NCBI RefSeq assembly: GCF_018613195.1
Contig: NZ_JAGGQQ010000010.1
Span: 1 to 64,000, forward strand
Origin: Bacillus sp. ISL-45
Lineage (GTDB): Bacteria; Bacillota; Bacilli; Bacillales; Cytobacillaceae
Length of the DNA stretch: 64,000 bases
Direction: 5' to 3'
Shown here: positions 35,097 through 45,112 of the stretch, in pieces
How the letters are laid out: every line of letters begins with the position of its first letter
Numbering within the stretch: the stretch's first letter is position 1
Position numbers and translations under genes: made by a program
The notes under the pieces: generated by a model
Databases searched by the model: none
What the model saw: the letters and a program-made list of their open reading frames with translations, nothing else
What the model was told of the DNA's origin: nothing

Positions 35097-35579
35097 GTGT
35101 TTAAAGTCGAAACATACAGCGACAACCGTGAAAAAGATTATGATTTGTTGATAAAGCAGCTTAAAGCATTGGTGGAGGATGAAAAAAATGCGATAGCAAA
35201 TTTCAGCAACGCATCAGCTTTATTGAACCAATTTCTCGATCGCGTCAACTGGGTCGGCTTTTATCTGATGGAGGATGGAGAGCTTGTCCTCGGACCATTC
35301 CAGGGCCTTCCAGCCTGTGTGAGAATCCCGCTTGGCAAAGGCGTCTGCGGTACAGCCGCATCGAGCCAGGAAACATTAAGAGTTGAAGATGTCCATGCCT
35401 TCCCGGGCCACATCGCATGTGATGCCGCGTCACAATCAGAAATCGTCGTTCCGATGGTCAAAGACGGTCAAGTCATCGGCGTTCTTGATATTGATTCACC
35501 GGAAAAAAATCGCTTTGATGAATTGGACCAGCAAAAACTCGAGGAATTCGTTGACATGCTGTTACAGTATATAAGCTGA
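35097..35579 (+). CDS. ytsP: GAF-domain free methionine-(R)-sulfoxide reductase (YtsP)
   Basis: 160-aa single GAF-domain protein. The three Cys typical of free Met-R-sulfoxide reductases are conserved in QGLPACVRIPLGKGVCGTAA and GHIACDAASQSEIVVPM, and the SPEKNRFDELDQQ end is diagnostic. It repairs oxidised free methionine using thioredoxin. The start is GTG after GAGGGGGAAAAACT. A strong terminator follows. It converges with the methionine gamma-lyase gene, so two methionine-related genes are adjacent. Confidence 0.92.
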   Translation: MFKVETYSDNREKDYDLLIKQLKALVEDEKNAIANFSNASALLNQFLDRVNWVGFYLMEDGELVLGPFQGLPACVRIPLGKGVCGTAASSQETLRVEDVHAFPGHIACDAASQSEIVVPMVKDGQVIGVLDIDSPEKNRFDELDQQKLEEFVDMLLQYIS

Positions 35580-35582
35580 CAT

Positions 35583-35616
35583 TGAAAAACCCTCCCATTC
35601 ACGGGAGGGTTTTTGT
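35583..35616. terminator. Bidirectional terminator between ytsP and megL
   Basis: AAAAACCCTCCC / GGGAGGGTTTTT stem with an ATTCAC loop. Confidence 0.9.
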
Positions 35617-35626
35617 AATGAATCTC

Positions 35627-36838
35627 TTAAATCAATCCAGTCTCCATGGTACTTTCTTTCCTTACAGCTTCGAATGCTGCTTCAAGGTCATCTCTGATAT
35701 CCTGCCATGCTTCCAATCCGACTGAAAGCCTTAGCATATTGTCTTTGATGCCCATTTTTTCTCTTGCTTCTTTTGGCACTACGGCATGAGTCATTGTCGC
35801 CGGGTGCTGGATCAATGTTTCTGCATCTCCAAGGCTAACCGCAATTTTAATGAGCTTTAACTTGTTGATGAATGCCTGAGCTTCCTTTTGGCCTCCCTTT
35901 ATATTGAAGGAAATAAGACCGCCCGGCTTGCGCATTTGCTTTTTCGCAATTGCGTAATCAGGATGTTTTGGGTCGCCTGGGAAAATGACTTCTTCGACTG
36001 CGGGATGATCAGAAAGATAGGCTGCCAGTTTTTCGGCATTGTCACAATGGCGGTCCATCCTGACCGGCAGTGTTTTCAACCCGCGAAGCAATAACCACGC
36101 ATCAAATGGCGATATTACGCCGCCAATGTCCTTTTGCGTTGTCATGGCGATTTTAGACATAATTTCCTTCGGGCCGACTGCTACACCCGCTATGACATCA
36201 CCATGTCCGCAAATATACTTCGTTGCGCTGTGGATGACGAAATCACAGCCAAGCTCGATTGGATTCTGAAGATAAGGTGAGCTGAATGTGTTATCAACAA
36301 CTACCGGAATTCCCTTTTCCCTGGCGACGTCCGCGACCATCTCCAGGTCAACCAGTCTCATTGTTGGATTAATCGGCGTCTCGATATAGATGACTCTTGT
36401 CTCTGGGGTAATGGCAGCCAATACTTCTTCTCTCGTCGACATCATCGAAAAATCATGGTTGATCTTATATTTTTCTTTCATGAGCTGGAGAAGTCCAAAC
36501 GTACACCCATACACTCCCTGTGAGCAGAGAATATGGTCCCCTGTGCGTGTCAGCGATACCAGTATCGCAGAGACAGCAGCCATCCCTGAAGCGAACGCAA
36601 GGGCTTTTTCCCCTTTTTCAATCGTCGCCATCCTTTCTTCAAGCATCGCAACCGTAGGGTTTCCAAGACGTGAATAGATGAATCCTTCCTCTTCCCCGGC
36701 AAAGCGCCTTTCTCCCTGTTCAGCAGTATCGAAAGTGAAGGTACTAGTCTGAAATAATGGAGGCGCAAGGCTGCCCCTGAATTCGTCCGATTTATATCCG
36801 GAATGGATCACTTCTGTTTCGAATCTTTTCTCTCCCAT
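35627..36838 (-). CDS. megL: Methionine gamma-lyase (Cys/Met metabolism PLP enzyme)
   Basis: 403-aa PLP enzyme of the trans-sulfuration family. The PLP lysine is in FVIHSATKYICGHGDVIAG (about residue 205). YGCTFGLL near residue 110 contains the Cys that distinguishes methionine gamma-lyases from cystathionine lyases. YSRLGNPTVAMLEERMA and the SLGDAETLIQHPATMTHA region are family hallmarks. The reaction is methionine to methanethiol, 2-oxobutyrate and ammonia. A perfect cre site just upstream suggests carbon-catabolite repression. Cystathionine gamma-lyase activity cannot be excluded. Start follows AGGAGGAATCATA. Confidence 0.88.
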   Translation of the reverse strand: MGEKRFETEVIHSGYKSDEFRGSLAPPLFQTSTFTFDTAEQGERRFAGEEEGFIYSRLGNPTVAMLEERMATIEKGEKALAFASGMAAVSAILVSLTRTGDHILCSQGVYGCTFGLLQLMKEKYKINHDFSMMSTREEVLAAITPETRVIYIETPINPTMRLVDLEMVADVAREKGIPVVVDNTFSSPYLQNPIELGCDFVIHSATKYICGHGDVIAGVAVGPKEIMSKIAMTTQKDIGGVISPFDAWLLLRGLKTLPVRMDRHCDNAEKLAAYLSDHPAVEEVIFPGDPKHPDYAIAKKQMRKPGGLISFNIKGGQKEAQAFINKLKLIKIAVSLGDAETLIQHPATMTHAVVPKEAREKMGIKDNMLRLSVGLEAWQDIRDDLEAAFEAVRKESTMETGLI

Positions 36839-36859
36839 TATGATTCCTCCTATATATTC

Positions 36860-36873
36860 TGTAAACGCTTACA
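36860..36873 (-). promoter_or_regulatory. Perfect cre site (CcpA) before megL
   Basis: TGTAAACGCTTACA is a fully symmetrical 14-bp match to the catabolite responsive element. It ends 22 bp upstream of the megL start codon, inside the leader. A CcpA roadblock to transcription is the likely effect. Confidence 0.85.
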
Positions 36874-37042
36874 ATTTACCCCCATTATCAGGATATGACA
36901 TTTACCCCTTTATTGAAAGTAATTTCTCTCACACATCGACAAAAAGTCCTGTGGTTCATTAAAGAACAAAAAGCGCTGGAGCTGGATTAAGAAAACTTCA
37001 TAGAGTTGTCAACAACTTAGTAATTTTATAAATGCCTTAACC

Positions 37043-37070
37043 ACGAAAAAAGCACTCATTCCTGAGTGCT
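37043..37070 (-). terminator. Terminator overlapping dgcP end
   Basis: AGCACTCA-TTCC-TGAGTGCT hairpin followed on the minus strand by TTTTTTCG. The dgcP stop codon lies within it. Confidence 0.85.
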
Positions 37071-38951
37071 GTTAAAAGTAAATTGTTCTTCATTCTGGAC
37101 GACTACTTTATTTTTACCTGATCCCTTTGCCAGATATAAAGCCTGGTCGGCCCTTTTGAACACTGTCTTGGTAGTGTCATCCTGTCCCTTGATCCATGTG
37201 GAGACACCGCATGAAACAGTTACATTTGGGCTCGTATTTTTTTCAACTTTATCTACCAGCCTATTCGCGATTTTGACACCAGTCTCGAGAGGGGTACCTG
37301 GCAAATAAATCGCCAGCTCCTCACCGCCCCATCTTGCACCTATGTCTGTTCCGCGGATATTTTTGGCAATCTGGCGAGCCAGCTGGATTAGTACTTCGTC
37401 TCCAACCTGGTGGCCATATTGATCATTAACACTTTTAAAATTATCGACATCAATCAAAATAAAGGTTCCCTGTTGATCTTCAAGCATGGAAAGATTCATC
37501 TTTTCATCCAAATACCCTCGGGAATACAGCTTCGTCAAATGATCCGTCACAACCATTTTCTCCAGCTCTTCTCGAAGCATCGAATTGGTAAAAGCCAAAG
37601 TTGAATGGTGAATAAGAGACTGGAGCAGCTTGAATGTATCAAACGCAAAGTGATAAGGCTCTTCATGCATGACAAGCGCAAATCCCTTTAGTTCACCGCT
37701 TTGGATCATCGGAACACCCATTATCGAGTGGAAATGCAAGGGAGCGTCCTCACGCTCTGAAGAAATATCTCCCAGGAACAATGGCTCCATATCCTGTCGG
37801 ATTCGATGGGCAACGTTCAATATATAGTTGGAAGCATCCTTTGAAAAGAAAAAGCTTGTGCTGCCCTGAAGGACGGAGTAATCATCATGTTCCTCGTCAA
37901 GCATAATGAAACCGACTTCCTGGGCATTAAAGGACTTGATGATTTGCCCGCAGATAAATTTCATTGTATCTGTCAGGCGCAAACTCGTATTCAACTGATG
38001 GGAAGTTTCATTGATCAACTGCAAATCAGCGATTAATTTCCTGGATTGCTCATAAAGCTTGGCATTTTCCAGCGCACTACCTGCAGTATAGGCGAGCAGC
38101 TTGATGAACTCTACTTCATTTTGCGGAAAAACCAGTGAGTTTGGAGCTATGACCTGCAAAACACCGTAAACACCCTGTTTTCCTTTCAAAGGAGCGTACA
38201 TGATTGAATTCTTCTCTAAAACAGAGTCCTCAAACTGAATCTGCCCGCTTACATACGACTGCATCGCAGTCAGGTTATCGCTATCGTATTCAAGGTCTCT
38301 AACCGGTAACCCTCCATATCCCTTGTGGTCATGAGACAACAGCAGATAATAGGTGAAGGAAGGATAAACTTCCCTCAGGGTGGAAATGATTTCACCGAGC
38401 ACTGCATCCATGTCCATAGTTGAGTGAAATTTCTTCGTCACCCGGAATAATTGCTTATACCTTTTTTCTTCTTCCATTGTTTCCGCCAGGCTGCGCACTT
38501 TCTCAACGAACACATTGCATTCATAAGATAGTTTGTTGAAGAAGCGGTCTGATAATCGGTTTAGAAAGTCACTGTTCATTTGGAATCCAAACAGGCCCTT
38601 TGGTTTTTCATTCGCTGTCAAAACCAGCAACAGTTCATGCTGAGGCATGGACTCTGGATATCTAATGAAGGCATAGGGTTTCGCTGCCAGTTCATTCACC
38701 AGACAATTAGGAATAGTCTTCAACTCACCGTCATTAGTCGAGAGACGGGTTGTAGCCTCCAGGAACATCCTTTGCTTCCATTCCTGGCAGGTGTAAAAGT
38801 CGACCACATCCGCTTGCAGGAGTTCTTTTAAAATAGACGTCATTTGCGAGAGAACATCTGAGGAAGAAAAAGATAATCTGCCTGTGCTGATCAAATCGAA
38901 AAATTTGCTTTTCAGTTCTAATATAATTTCCCGTTCTAATAATTCTTCCAT
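37056..38951 (-). CDS. dgcP: Diguanylate cyclase with GAF domains, DgcP (YtrP)
   Basis: 631-aa soluble protein. GAF-like domains occupy about residues 20-440 and a GGDEF domain the C-terminal 165 residues. The catalytic loop GARWGGEELAIYL (GGEEL) and the metal-binding ILIDVDNFKSVNDQYGHQVGD are intact, so it should make cyclic di-GMP. In Bacillus subtilis the orthologue DgcP contributes to the motility-biofilm switch. No allosteric RxxD site directly before GGEEL is evident. The start at 38951 follows ACAGGTGATATAT. Its stop lies inside the terminator. Confidence 0.92.
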   Translation of the reverse strand: MEELLEREIILELKSKFFDLISTGRLSFSSSDVLSQMTSILKELLQADVVDFYTCQEWKQRMFLEATTRLSTNDGELKTIPNCLVNELAAKPYAFIRYPESMPQHELLLVLTANEKPKGLFGFQMNSDFLNRLSDRFFNKLSYECNVFVEKVRSLAETMEEEKRYKQLFRVTKKFHSTMDMDAVLGEIISTLREVYPSFTYYLLLSHDHKGYGGLPVRDLEYDSDNLTAMQSYVSGQIQFEDSVLEKNSIMYAPLKGKQGVYGVLQVIAPNSLVFPQNEVEFIKLLAYTAGSALENAKLYEQSRKLIADLQLINETSHQLNTSLRLTDTMKFICGQIIKSFNAQEVGFIMLDEEHDDYSVLQGSTSFFFSKDASNYILNVAHRIRQDMEPLFLGDISSEREDAPLHFHSIMGVPMIQSGELKGFALVMHEEPYHFAFDTFKLLQSLIHHSTLAFTNSMLREELEKMVVTDHLTKLYSRGYLDEKMNLSMLEDQQGTFILIDVDNFKSVNDQYGHQVGDEVLIQLARQIAKNIRGTDIGARWGGEELAIYLPGTPLETGVKIANRLVDKVEKNTSPNVTVSCGVSTWIKGQDDTTKTVFKRADQALYLAKGSGKNKVVVQNEEQFTFNSTQE

Positions 38952-39174
38952 ATATATCACCTGTTTTAAAATCACTTAACAGCGATTTGTAAGTAGCTGT
39001 TTTGACAGGCAGCAGCCTGAATAAACTAAAATGATTCATCACGTGGCAAGGTAATATCCAAAATAAAACAATTACTATTCATTATACCATAGGCCTAGTA
39101 AAATAGTATGATATAAAAGACAATCTTTTCAGAGGAAAAGATCGATAATAAGAGGCTTTATTTTCAATATAGAC

Positions 39175-39204
39175 TTGACTTCAATACAAAATAAATTATA
39201 TAAT
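39175..39204 (+). promoter_or_regulatory. Sigma-A promoter of rpsD
   Basis: TTGACT (39175-39180) and TATAAT (39199-39204) are 18 bp apart, giving a start near 39211. The gap 38952-39174 upstream holds no gene. Confidence 0.8.
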
Positions 39205-39211
39205 ACTCTTT

Positions 39212-39335
39212 GTGTAAAATATCGCAGCCTATGTGGTCTACATTATGTATGTATTTTGTTCCTCAAACAAGGTTTGATGGTGTATCTCGTAACCCGCTGC
39301 TGCTAGGGCGAAGGTACATGAAAACAAAATACCCA
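39212..39335 (+). ncRNA. rpsD (ribosomal protein S4) autoregulatory leader
   Basis: The transcript upstream of rpsD has a long structured leader. TATTTTGTT (from 39251) pairs with AACAAAATA (39323-39331), enclosing GGTTTGATGG, CTCGTAACCCGCTGCTGC and GGGCGAAGG. Such an S4-binding leader is established for Bacillus rpsD. Exact boundaries are estimated. Confidence 0.7.
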
Positions 39336-39395
39336 TAAATGTTTAATCACAATCTGTTTTTATTTTACAAAATAAAAACTAAGGAGGAGTCATTC

Positions 39396-39998
39396 ATGGC
39401 TCGTTATACCGGCCCAAGCTGGAAACTATCCCGCCGTCTTGGAATTTCACTAAGCGGTACAGGTAAAGAATTAGAAAAACGCCCTTACGCACCAGGTCCT
39501 CATGGTCCTAACCAGCGTAAAAAGCTTTCCGAATACGGATTGCAACTTCAAGAGAAGCAAAAGCTTCGCCACATGTACGGAGTTACTGAGCGCCAGTTCC
39601 GTAACTTGTTCGACAAAGCAGGCAAAATGCCTGGTAAGCACGGCGAAAACTTCATGATTCTTCTTGAAGCACGCCTTGACAACGTTGTTTACCGTCTTGG
39701 TCTTGCTCGCACTCGTCGTGCAGCTCGCCAGTTAGTAAACCACGGCCACATCATGGTTGATGGCGCACGTGTAGATATCCCATCTTACCGCGTAGCTCCT
39801 GGCCAGACAATCACACTTCGTGAAAAGTCTCGCAACCTTGATGTAGTTAAAGAAGCAATCGAAGTAAACAACTTCGTACCTGACTTCTTGACTTTCGACG
39901 CAGACAAGCTAGAAGGAACTTTCACTCGCATGCCTGAGCGTTCTGAACTTCCAGCTGAAATCAACGAAGCTCTTATCGTTGAATTCTACTCTCGTTAA
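39396..39998 (+). CDS. rpsD: 30S ribosomal protein S4
   Basis: 200-aa primary 16S rRNA-binding protein that nucleates 30S assembly and represses its own synthesis through the leader. N-terminal [19 protein letters not shown] and the S4 RNA-binding domain (about residues 90-155, [20 protein letters not shown]) are clear. It is the Cys-free paralogue type. The start follows AAGGAGGAGTCATTC, and upstream in-frame codons lie in the leader. It is monocistronic and has a strong terminator. Confidence 0.98.
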   Translation: MARYTGPSWKLSRRLGISLSGTGKELEKRPYAPGPHGPNQRKKLSEYGLQLQEKQKLRHMYGVTERQFRNLFDKAGKMPGKHGENFMILLEARLDNVVYRLGLARTRRAARQLVNHGHIMVDGARVDIPSYRVAPGQTITLREKSRNLDVVKEAIEVNNFVPDFLTFDADKLEGTFTRMPERSELPAEINEALIVEFYSR

Positions 39999-40011
39999 TA
40001 AAGTGCTTAAA

Positions 40012-40043
40012 GAACCCCAGCCGACTTGGCTGGGGTTTTTGTT
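40012..40043 (+). terminator. Terminator of rpsD
   Basis: AACCCCAGCC / GGCTGGGGTT stem with GACTT loop, then TTTTGTTTT. Confidence 0.9.
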
Positions 40044-40093
40044 TTATAAATATTCTTTTTCTGATCTCGCATTCTTCATAACTTAACTAAAAT

Positions 40094-40127
40094 ACGGCCC
40101 CCTGTTTTACCAGGAAGGCCGTTTTAT
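40094..40127 (+). terminator. Second hairpin downstream of rpsD
   Basis: ACGGCC pairs with GGCCGT, and CCTG with CAGG inside, followed by TTTATTAATC. It may back up the rpsD terminator. Confidence 0.6.
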
Positions 40128-40152
40128 TAATCTTATATCCGGTGGTAAGCCT

Positions 40153-40355
40153 GATGACGGACAATTTTTCCGTTTCATCATCGATTTTTGTCCGTCATAA
40201 CCTGGATGACGGACAGTTTTTCTCGTTCCACCCGCAATTTTTGTCCGTCATAACCTGGATGACGGACAGTTTTTCTCGTTTCACCAGTGATTTTTGTCCG
40301 TCATACCCTGATGACGGACAGTTTTCTCGTTCCACCAGCGATTTTTGTCCGTCAT
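40153..40355. repeat. Four-unit GACA/TGTC hairpin array (locus E)
   Basis: Units at 40153-40198, 40205-40251, 40258-40304 and 40310-40355 start 52, 53 and 52 bp apart. Each has a perfect 10-bp stem ATGACGGACA / TGTCCGTCAT around a 26-27-nt loop of the form TTTTTCTCGTTCCACC followed by GATTT or a variant. Units are joined by AACCTGG or a similar short spacer. An open frame across the array (plus strand) is a by-product of the repeats. The array lies between convergent rpsD and tyrS. Confidence 0.9.
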
Positions 40356-40384
40356 ACCTGGAATAGCCCTAACTTCGGTCCATT

Positions 40385-41659
<1,275 letters not shown>

Positions 41660-41689
41660 TCAAAAATATATTTCGCAACCGGATTTGAA

Positions 41690-41940
41690 CCAATAAAAAA
41701 CGCCCCTGCAATAAATGCAGGGGCGCTGTATGCGCGGTACCACCCGGCTTGAAAACAAAACAAAAAAATGTCTTCCACTCAATAAAATAACGGTTAAACC
41801 GTCCGCGGCTACTATGTATACAGTTCACTGCGGCGCTCGGGGAGGTAATTCATCCTTCTGTTTGTACCGGCTCACAGCAGCCGCCGGCTTTCTGGAACAG
41901 TGACAGAAGCACTACTCATTCCCTTCACAGCTTTTTGCTA
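41690..41940 (-). promoter_or_regulatory. T-box riboswitch (tyrosine) upstream of tyrS
   Basis: On the minus strand the T-box core GGGTGGTACCGCG is followed by the terminator GCCCCTGCA-TTTAT-TGCAGGGGC and a T-run. Stem I upstream shows AATGAG and the GGATGAATTACCTCC region, where UAC (41845-41847) is a plausible Tyr specifier codon. The leader lies between a sigma-A promoter and tyrS. Confidence 0.92.
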
Positions 41941-41956
41941 TAAAGTTAATAAAGCA

Positions 41957-41986
41957 TTTTTACCATAAAGCGTTACTTGTTGTCAA
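41957..41986 (-). promoter_or_regulatory. Sigma-A promoter of the tyrS T-box leader
   Basis: On the minus strand TTGACA (41981-41986) and TAAAAA (41957-41962) are separated by 18 bp, just upstream of the T-box. Confidence 0.6.
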
Positions 41987-42079
41987 ATTCGACAGTAATT
42001 TTCAGAAAAATTAACATTAGCATCTATTCGACAGCCTGTTTATGCTATAATGTATGTGATTTTAGGGGGAATGATATGA

Positions 42080-45004
42080 ATGCATGAAGGAAAACAGGCT
42101 TGGAAAGAGAAGCTTAAATCCTTTGGTGCTTTTTTTACGAATAAAAAAACCGTAAAAGGAGCCCGGATTACTTATTCGGTTGTCTGGAACATGCTGTTGT
42201 TATTGATCATTGTATTAGTTCTCGGCGGTGGCTTCGCCGCAGGCACAGGTGCCGGGTACTTCGCATCCCTTGTCAAAGATGAACAAATCCGACCTTATGA
42301 AAATATGAGGAAAGATATATACAACTATGAAGAAACCTCGGATTTATATTTTGATAACGATGTTTATCTTGGCAAGCTCCGAACGGACCTTTACCGTGAG
42401 GAAGTGAAGCTTGACGATATGTCGAAGCATTTGGTAAATGCAGTAGTCGCAACCGAAGATGAGTACTTTTACGAGCATGACGGCGTGGTTCCAAAAGCAA
42501 TCATGCGTGCACTTTTCCAGGAGGTCACAAATTCAGCGACATCCTCAGGGGGAAGTACACTAACACAGCAGCTCATCAAGAACCAGATCCTGACCAATGA
42601 AATTTCGTTCGAGCGGAAAGCGAAAGAAATCCTTCTCGCCCTTCGTCTCGAAAAATTCTTTGATAAAAAGGAAATTCTTGAAGCCTATTTAAATGTAGCT
42701 ACCTTCGGACGTAACGCTAACGGCAGCAACATTGCCGGTGTCCAGGCCGCAGCAAAAGGAATCTTTGGGAAGGAAGCGAAAGACCTGACATTGCCACAGG
42801 CCGCTTTTATCGCCGGACTTCCGCAAAGCCCGTTCGGCTATACTCCATTCAGCAGCGACCGCGGCAAGCTGAAGGATCCGAAAGGACTTGAGCCTGGCCT
42901 GTCCAGATACAAGACAGTCATCACAAGGATGCATGGAGCTGGTTTCATTTCTGATGAAGAGTTCAAGGAAGCGATTAGCTACGATATTACAAAGGACTTT
43001 GTAAAAGAAGTTCCAAGTGACAATACTGTTGAGGAATATCCATTCTTAACGTTTGAAATAGAGAAACGTTCGGTTAACATCCTGGCGGAAATTCTTGCTC
43101 AGCGTGATGGCTATGAACCTGAAGATCTGAAAAAAGATAAGAAACTTATGGATGAGTATCACGCGCTGGCCGACCGCGACATCCGCCAGAATGGCTATAA
43201 GATTTACACGACCATCAATAAAGAGATTTATGAAAAACACCAGGAAACAGCGAATAAGTACCCTTATTATGGAAGGAACAAACCACAGGAAGTTCCTGAC
43301 CCGGATGATCCAAGCAAAACAATCACAATCTCCGAGCAGGTTGAAATTGGTGCTGTGTTGATCGAAAACAAAACTGGTAAAATTATCAGTTTTGTTGGCG
43401 GACGTGACTTTGACATCCAACAAAGAAACCACGCCACCGATTCACCAAGACAGAATGGTTCCACTATGAAACCATTACTCGCCTATGCACCAGCGATCGA
43501 CATGGGGAAATTGCACCCTGGTTCAGTGTTGCCAGACGTAGAGGTTCGTTTAAACCCAGCAAGCCCGGGAAAACCTTGGCCGACCAACTATGATAAAGAG
43601 TACAGGGGCTTAACCTCAGTTAGGCATGCGTTAACCAAGTCATATAACGTTCCCGCTGTTTTGGCATACAAAAACGTATTGGGTCAAAGACCCGCTTCTT
43701 ATTTAGATAAAATGGGATTCTCTTCCCTTGTTAAAAGTGACTATGGTATTCTGGCAGCTTCAATTGGCTCTATCGATGGTGGTGTTACCGTTGAGGAAAA
43801 CACCAATGCATTTGCAACTTTCGGCAATATGGGGAAATTCGTTGATGCCTATTTAATCGATAAAATTGTCGATAAAAATGGAAATGTCATTTTCCAGCAT
43901 AAAGCCGAGCCTGTAGATGTATTTAGTCCTCAAGCTTCATATTTGACTATCGATATGATGCGTGATGTTATCAACCGAGGAACGGCTACTGCCTTAAAAG
44001 GCCGGTTGAAATTCGGCTCTGACTGGGCCGGCAAAACAGGTACAGGTCATGATTATTATGATTCATGGTTTGTAGCCACCAACCCTAATGTATCTTTCGG
44101 GGTGTGGCTCGGTTATGACCATAACAAATCACTAGAGAGAAGTTACAAGGGGCTATCTTATGGAGTCCGGACCCAATATATCTGGGCTGACCTAATGAAT
44201 GATGCTTATGATGTCGCTCCTCAGCTAGTCGATCCTGAAGAACGCTTCAAGATGCCTGGCGGAATCGTCAAGAGATCTTATTGTGCAGTATCCGGCTTGC
44301 TGCCTTCAAGCGCTTGCTCGAAAGCAGGACTTGTTGAATCGGATTACTTCATTGCGAAGTATGCACCAACCAAGGTAGATGACAGTCTCGTAGAAAACAA
44401 ATTCGTTACTGTTGGCGATAAGCGCTATATAGCACTTGATTCAACTCCGGCTGAATTTACGGATACTGGAGTAATATTGAATCCAGAGTATATGGAAAGC
44501 ATCATCGGGCATAAAATCAGAGATCCGCAGCAGCTGATCCCTAAAAATGATGCCTGGAATAATATTCTCGTTGCGGATGATAAGCTGAGTGAAAACGGAA
44601 AGACCCCAGCAGCTTTGGGTATCAAGCTTTCCGGAAAAACGATCACCTGGAGCAAGCACCCTGAAAATGATATTGTCGGCTACCGAATCTATAACAACAA
44701 GAAAAAGGTCGGCAGCATTAAAGCAGGAGAAGCCTCGAGCTTCAACGCAGGGGACGGTTCATTCTATGTTACGGCAGTCGATATTGCCGGGAAAGAATCA
44801 GCTCCATCCAATATCATTGAAATCGGACAGAAGCCAGAGCCTAAGGATCCTCCGGAAGACAAACCAAAGGATCCAAAACCGAAAGACCCTCCTCCAACCG
44901 ATCCTGAACCGGATGACCCTCCTGAGCCGCCACCTGGAGATGGTGACGGCGACGGTGATGGAAATGGAAATGGGAATGGTAACGGGAATGGGAATGGAAA
45001 CTAG
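42080..45004 (+). CDS. Class A penicillin-binding protein (PBP1A family)
   Basis: 974-aa bifunctional peptidoglycan synthase. Short cytoplasmic N-terminus, one membrane helix (about 33-56), glycosyltransferase 51 domain (about 75-250; catalytic Glu in ATEDEYFYEHDG, then GGSTLTQQLIKNQ), and transpeptidase domain (about 380-720) with SxxK in GSTMKPLL, SYN in TKSYNVPA and KTG in WAGKTGTG. A FN3-like stretch (about 855-910) precedes a tail of Pro/Lys/Asp repeats ending in Asp-Gly and Asn-Gly dipeptides. Start ATG follows AGGGGG by 10 nt and overlaps two tiny out-of-frame starts. It polymerises and cross-links glycan strands outside the membrane. Confidence 0.95.
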   Translation: MHEGKQAWKEKLKSFGAFFTNKKTVKGARITYSVVWNMLLLLIIVLVLGGGFAAGTGAGYFASLVKDEQIRPYENMRKDIYNYEETSDLYFDNDVYLGKLRTDLYREEVKLDDMSKHLVNAVVATEDEYFYEHDGVVPKAIMRALFQEVTNSATSSGGSTLTQQLIKNQILTNEISFERKAKEILLALRLEKFFDKKEILEAYLNVATFGRNANGSNIAGVQAAAKGIFGKEAKDLTLPQAAFIAGLPQSPFGYTPFSSDRGKLKDPKGLEPGLSRYKTVITRMHGAGFISDEEFKEAISYDITKDFVKEVPSDNTVEEYPFLTFEIEKRSVNILAEILAQRDGYEPEDLKKDKKLMDEYHALADRDIRQNGYKIYTTINKEIYEKHQETANKYPYYGRNKPQEVPDPDDPSKTITISEQVEIGAVLIENKTGKIISFVGGRDFDIQQRNHATDSPRQNGSTMKPLLAYAPAIDMGKLHPGSVLPDVEVRLNPASPGKPWPTNYDKEYRGLTSVRHALTKSYNVPAVLAYKNVLGQRPASYLDKMGFSSLVKSDYGILAASIGSIDGGVTVEENTNAFATFGNMGKFVDAYLIDKIVDKNGNVIFQHKAEPVDVFSPQASYLTIDMMRDVINRGTATALKGRLKFGSDWAGKTGTGHDYYDSWFVATNPNVSFGVWLGYDHNKSLERSYKGLSYGVRTQYIWADLMNDAYDVAPQLVDPEERFKMPGGIVKRSYCAVSGLLPSSACSKAGLVESDYFIAKYAPTKVDDSLVENKFVTVGDKRYIALDSTPAEFTDTGVILNPEYMESIIGHKIRDPQQLIPKNDAWNNILVADDKLSENGKTPAALGIKLSGKTITWSKHPENDIVGYRIYNNKKKVGSIKAGEASSFNAGDGSFYVTAVDIAGKESAPSNIIEIGQKPEPKDPPEDKPKDPKPKDPPPTDPEPDDPPEPPPGDGDGDGDGNGNGNGNGNGNGN

Positions 45005-45025
45005 CAAATGAATATAAGTAGAAAC

Positions 45026-45059
45026 ACCGCATCTTGTCGGATGCGGTGTTTCTTTTTTC
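45026..45059 (+). terminator. Terminator of the PBP gene
   Basis: ACACCGCATC / GATGCGGTGT stem followed by TTCTTTTTT. Confidence 0.9.
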
Positions 45060-45069
45060 TGTGAATACT

Positions 45070-45107
45070 AAAGAGCGTGAAGCCCAGCTTCACGCTCTTT
45101 AGTATGA
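45070..45107. terminator. Terminator of acsA (bidirectional hairpin)
   Basis: AAAGAGCGTGAAG / CTTCACGCTCTTT perfect 13-bp stem with a CCCAG loop, between convergent genes. Confidence 0.8.
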
Positions 45108-45112
45108 TTCTA

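Noticed and set aside
40142-40366. 74-aa plus-strand ORF with repeated peptide
   Set aside because: It is produced by the hairpin array. There is no ribosome binding site, and the period of 52-53 bp breaks any reading-frame repeat.
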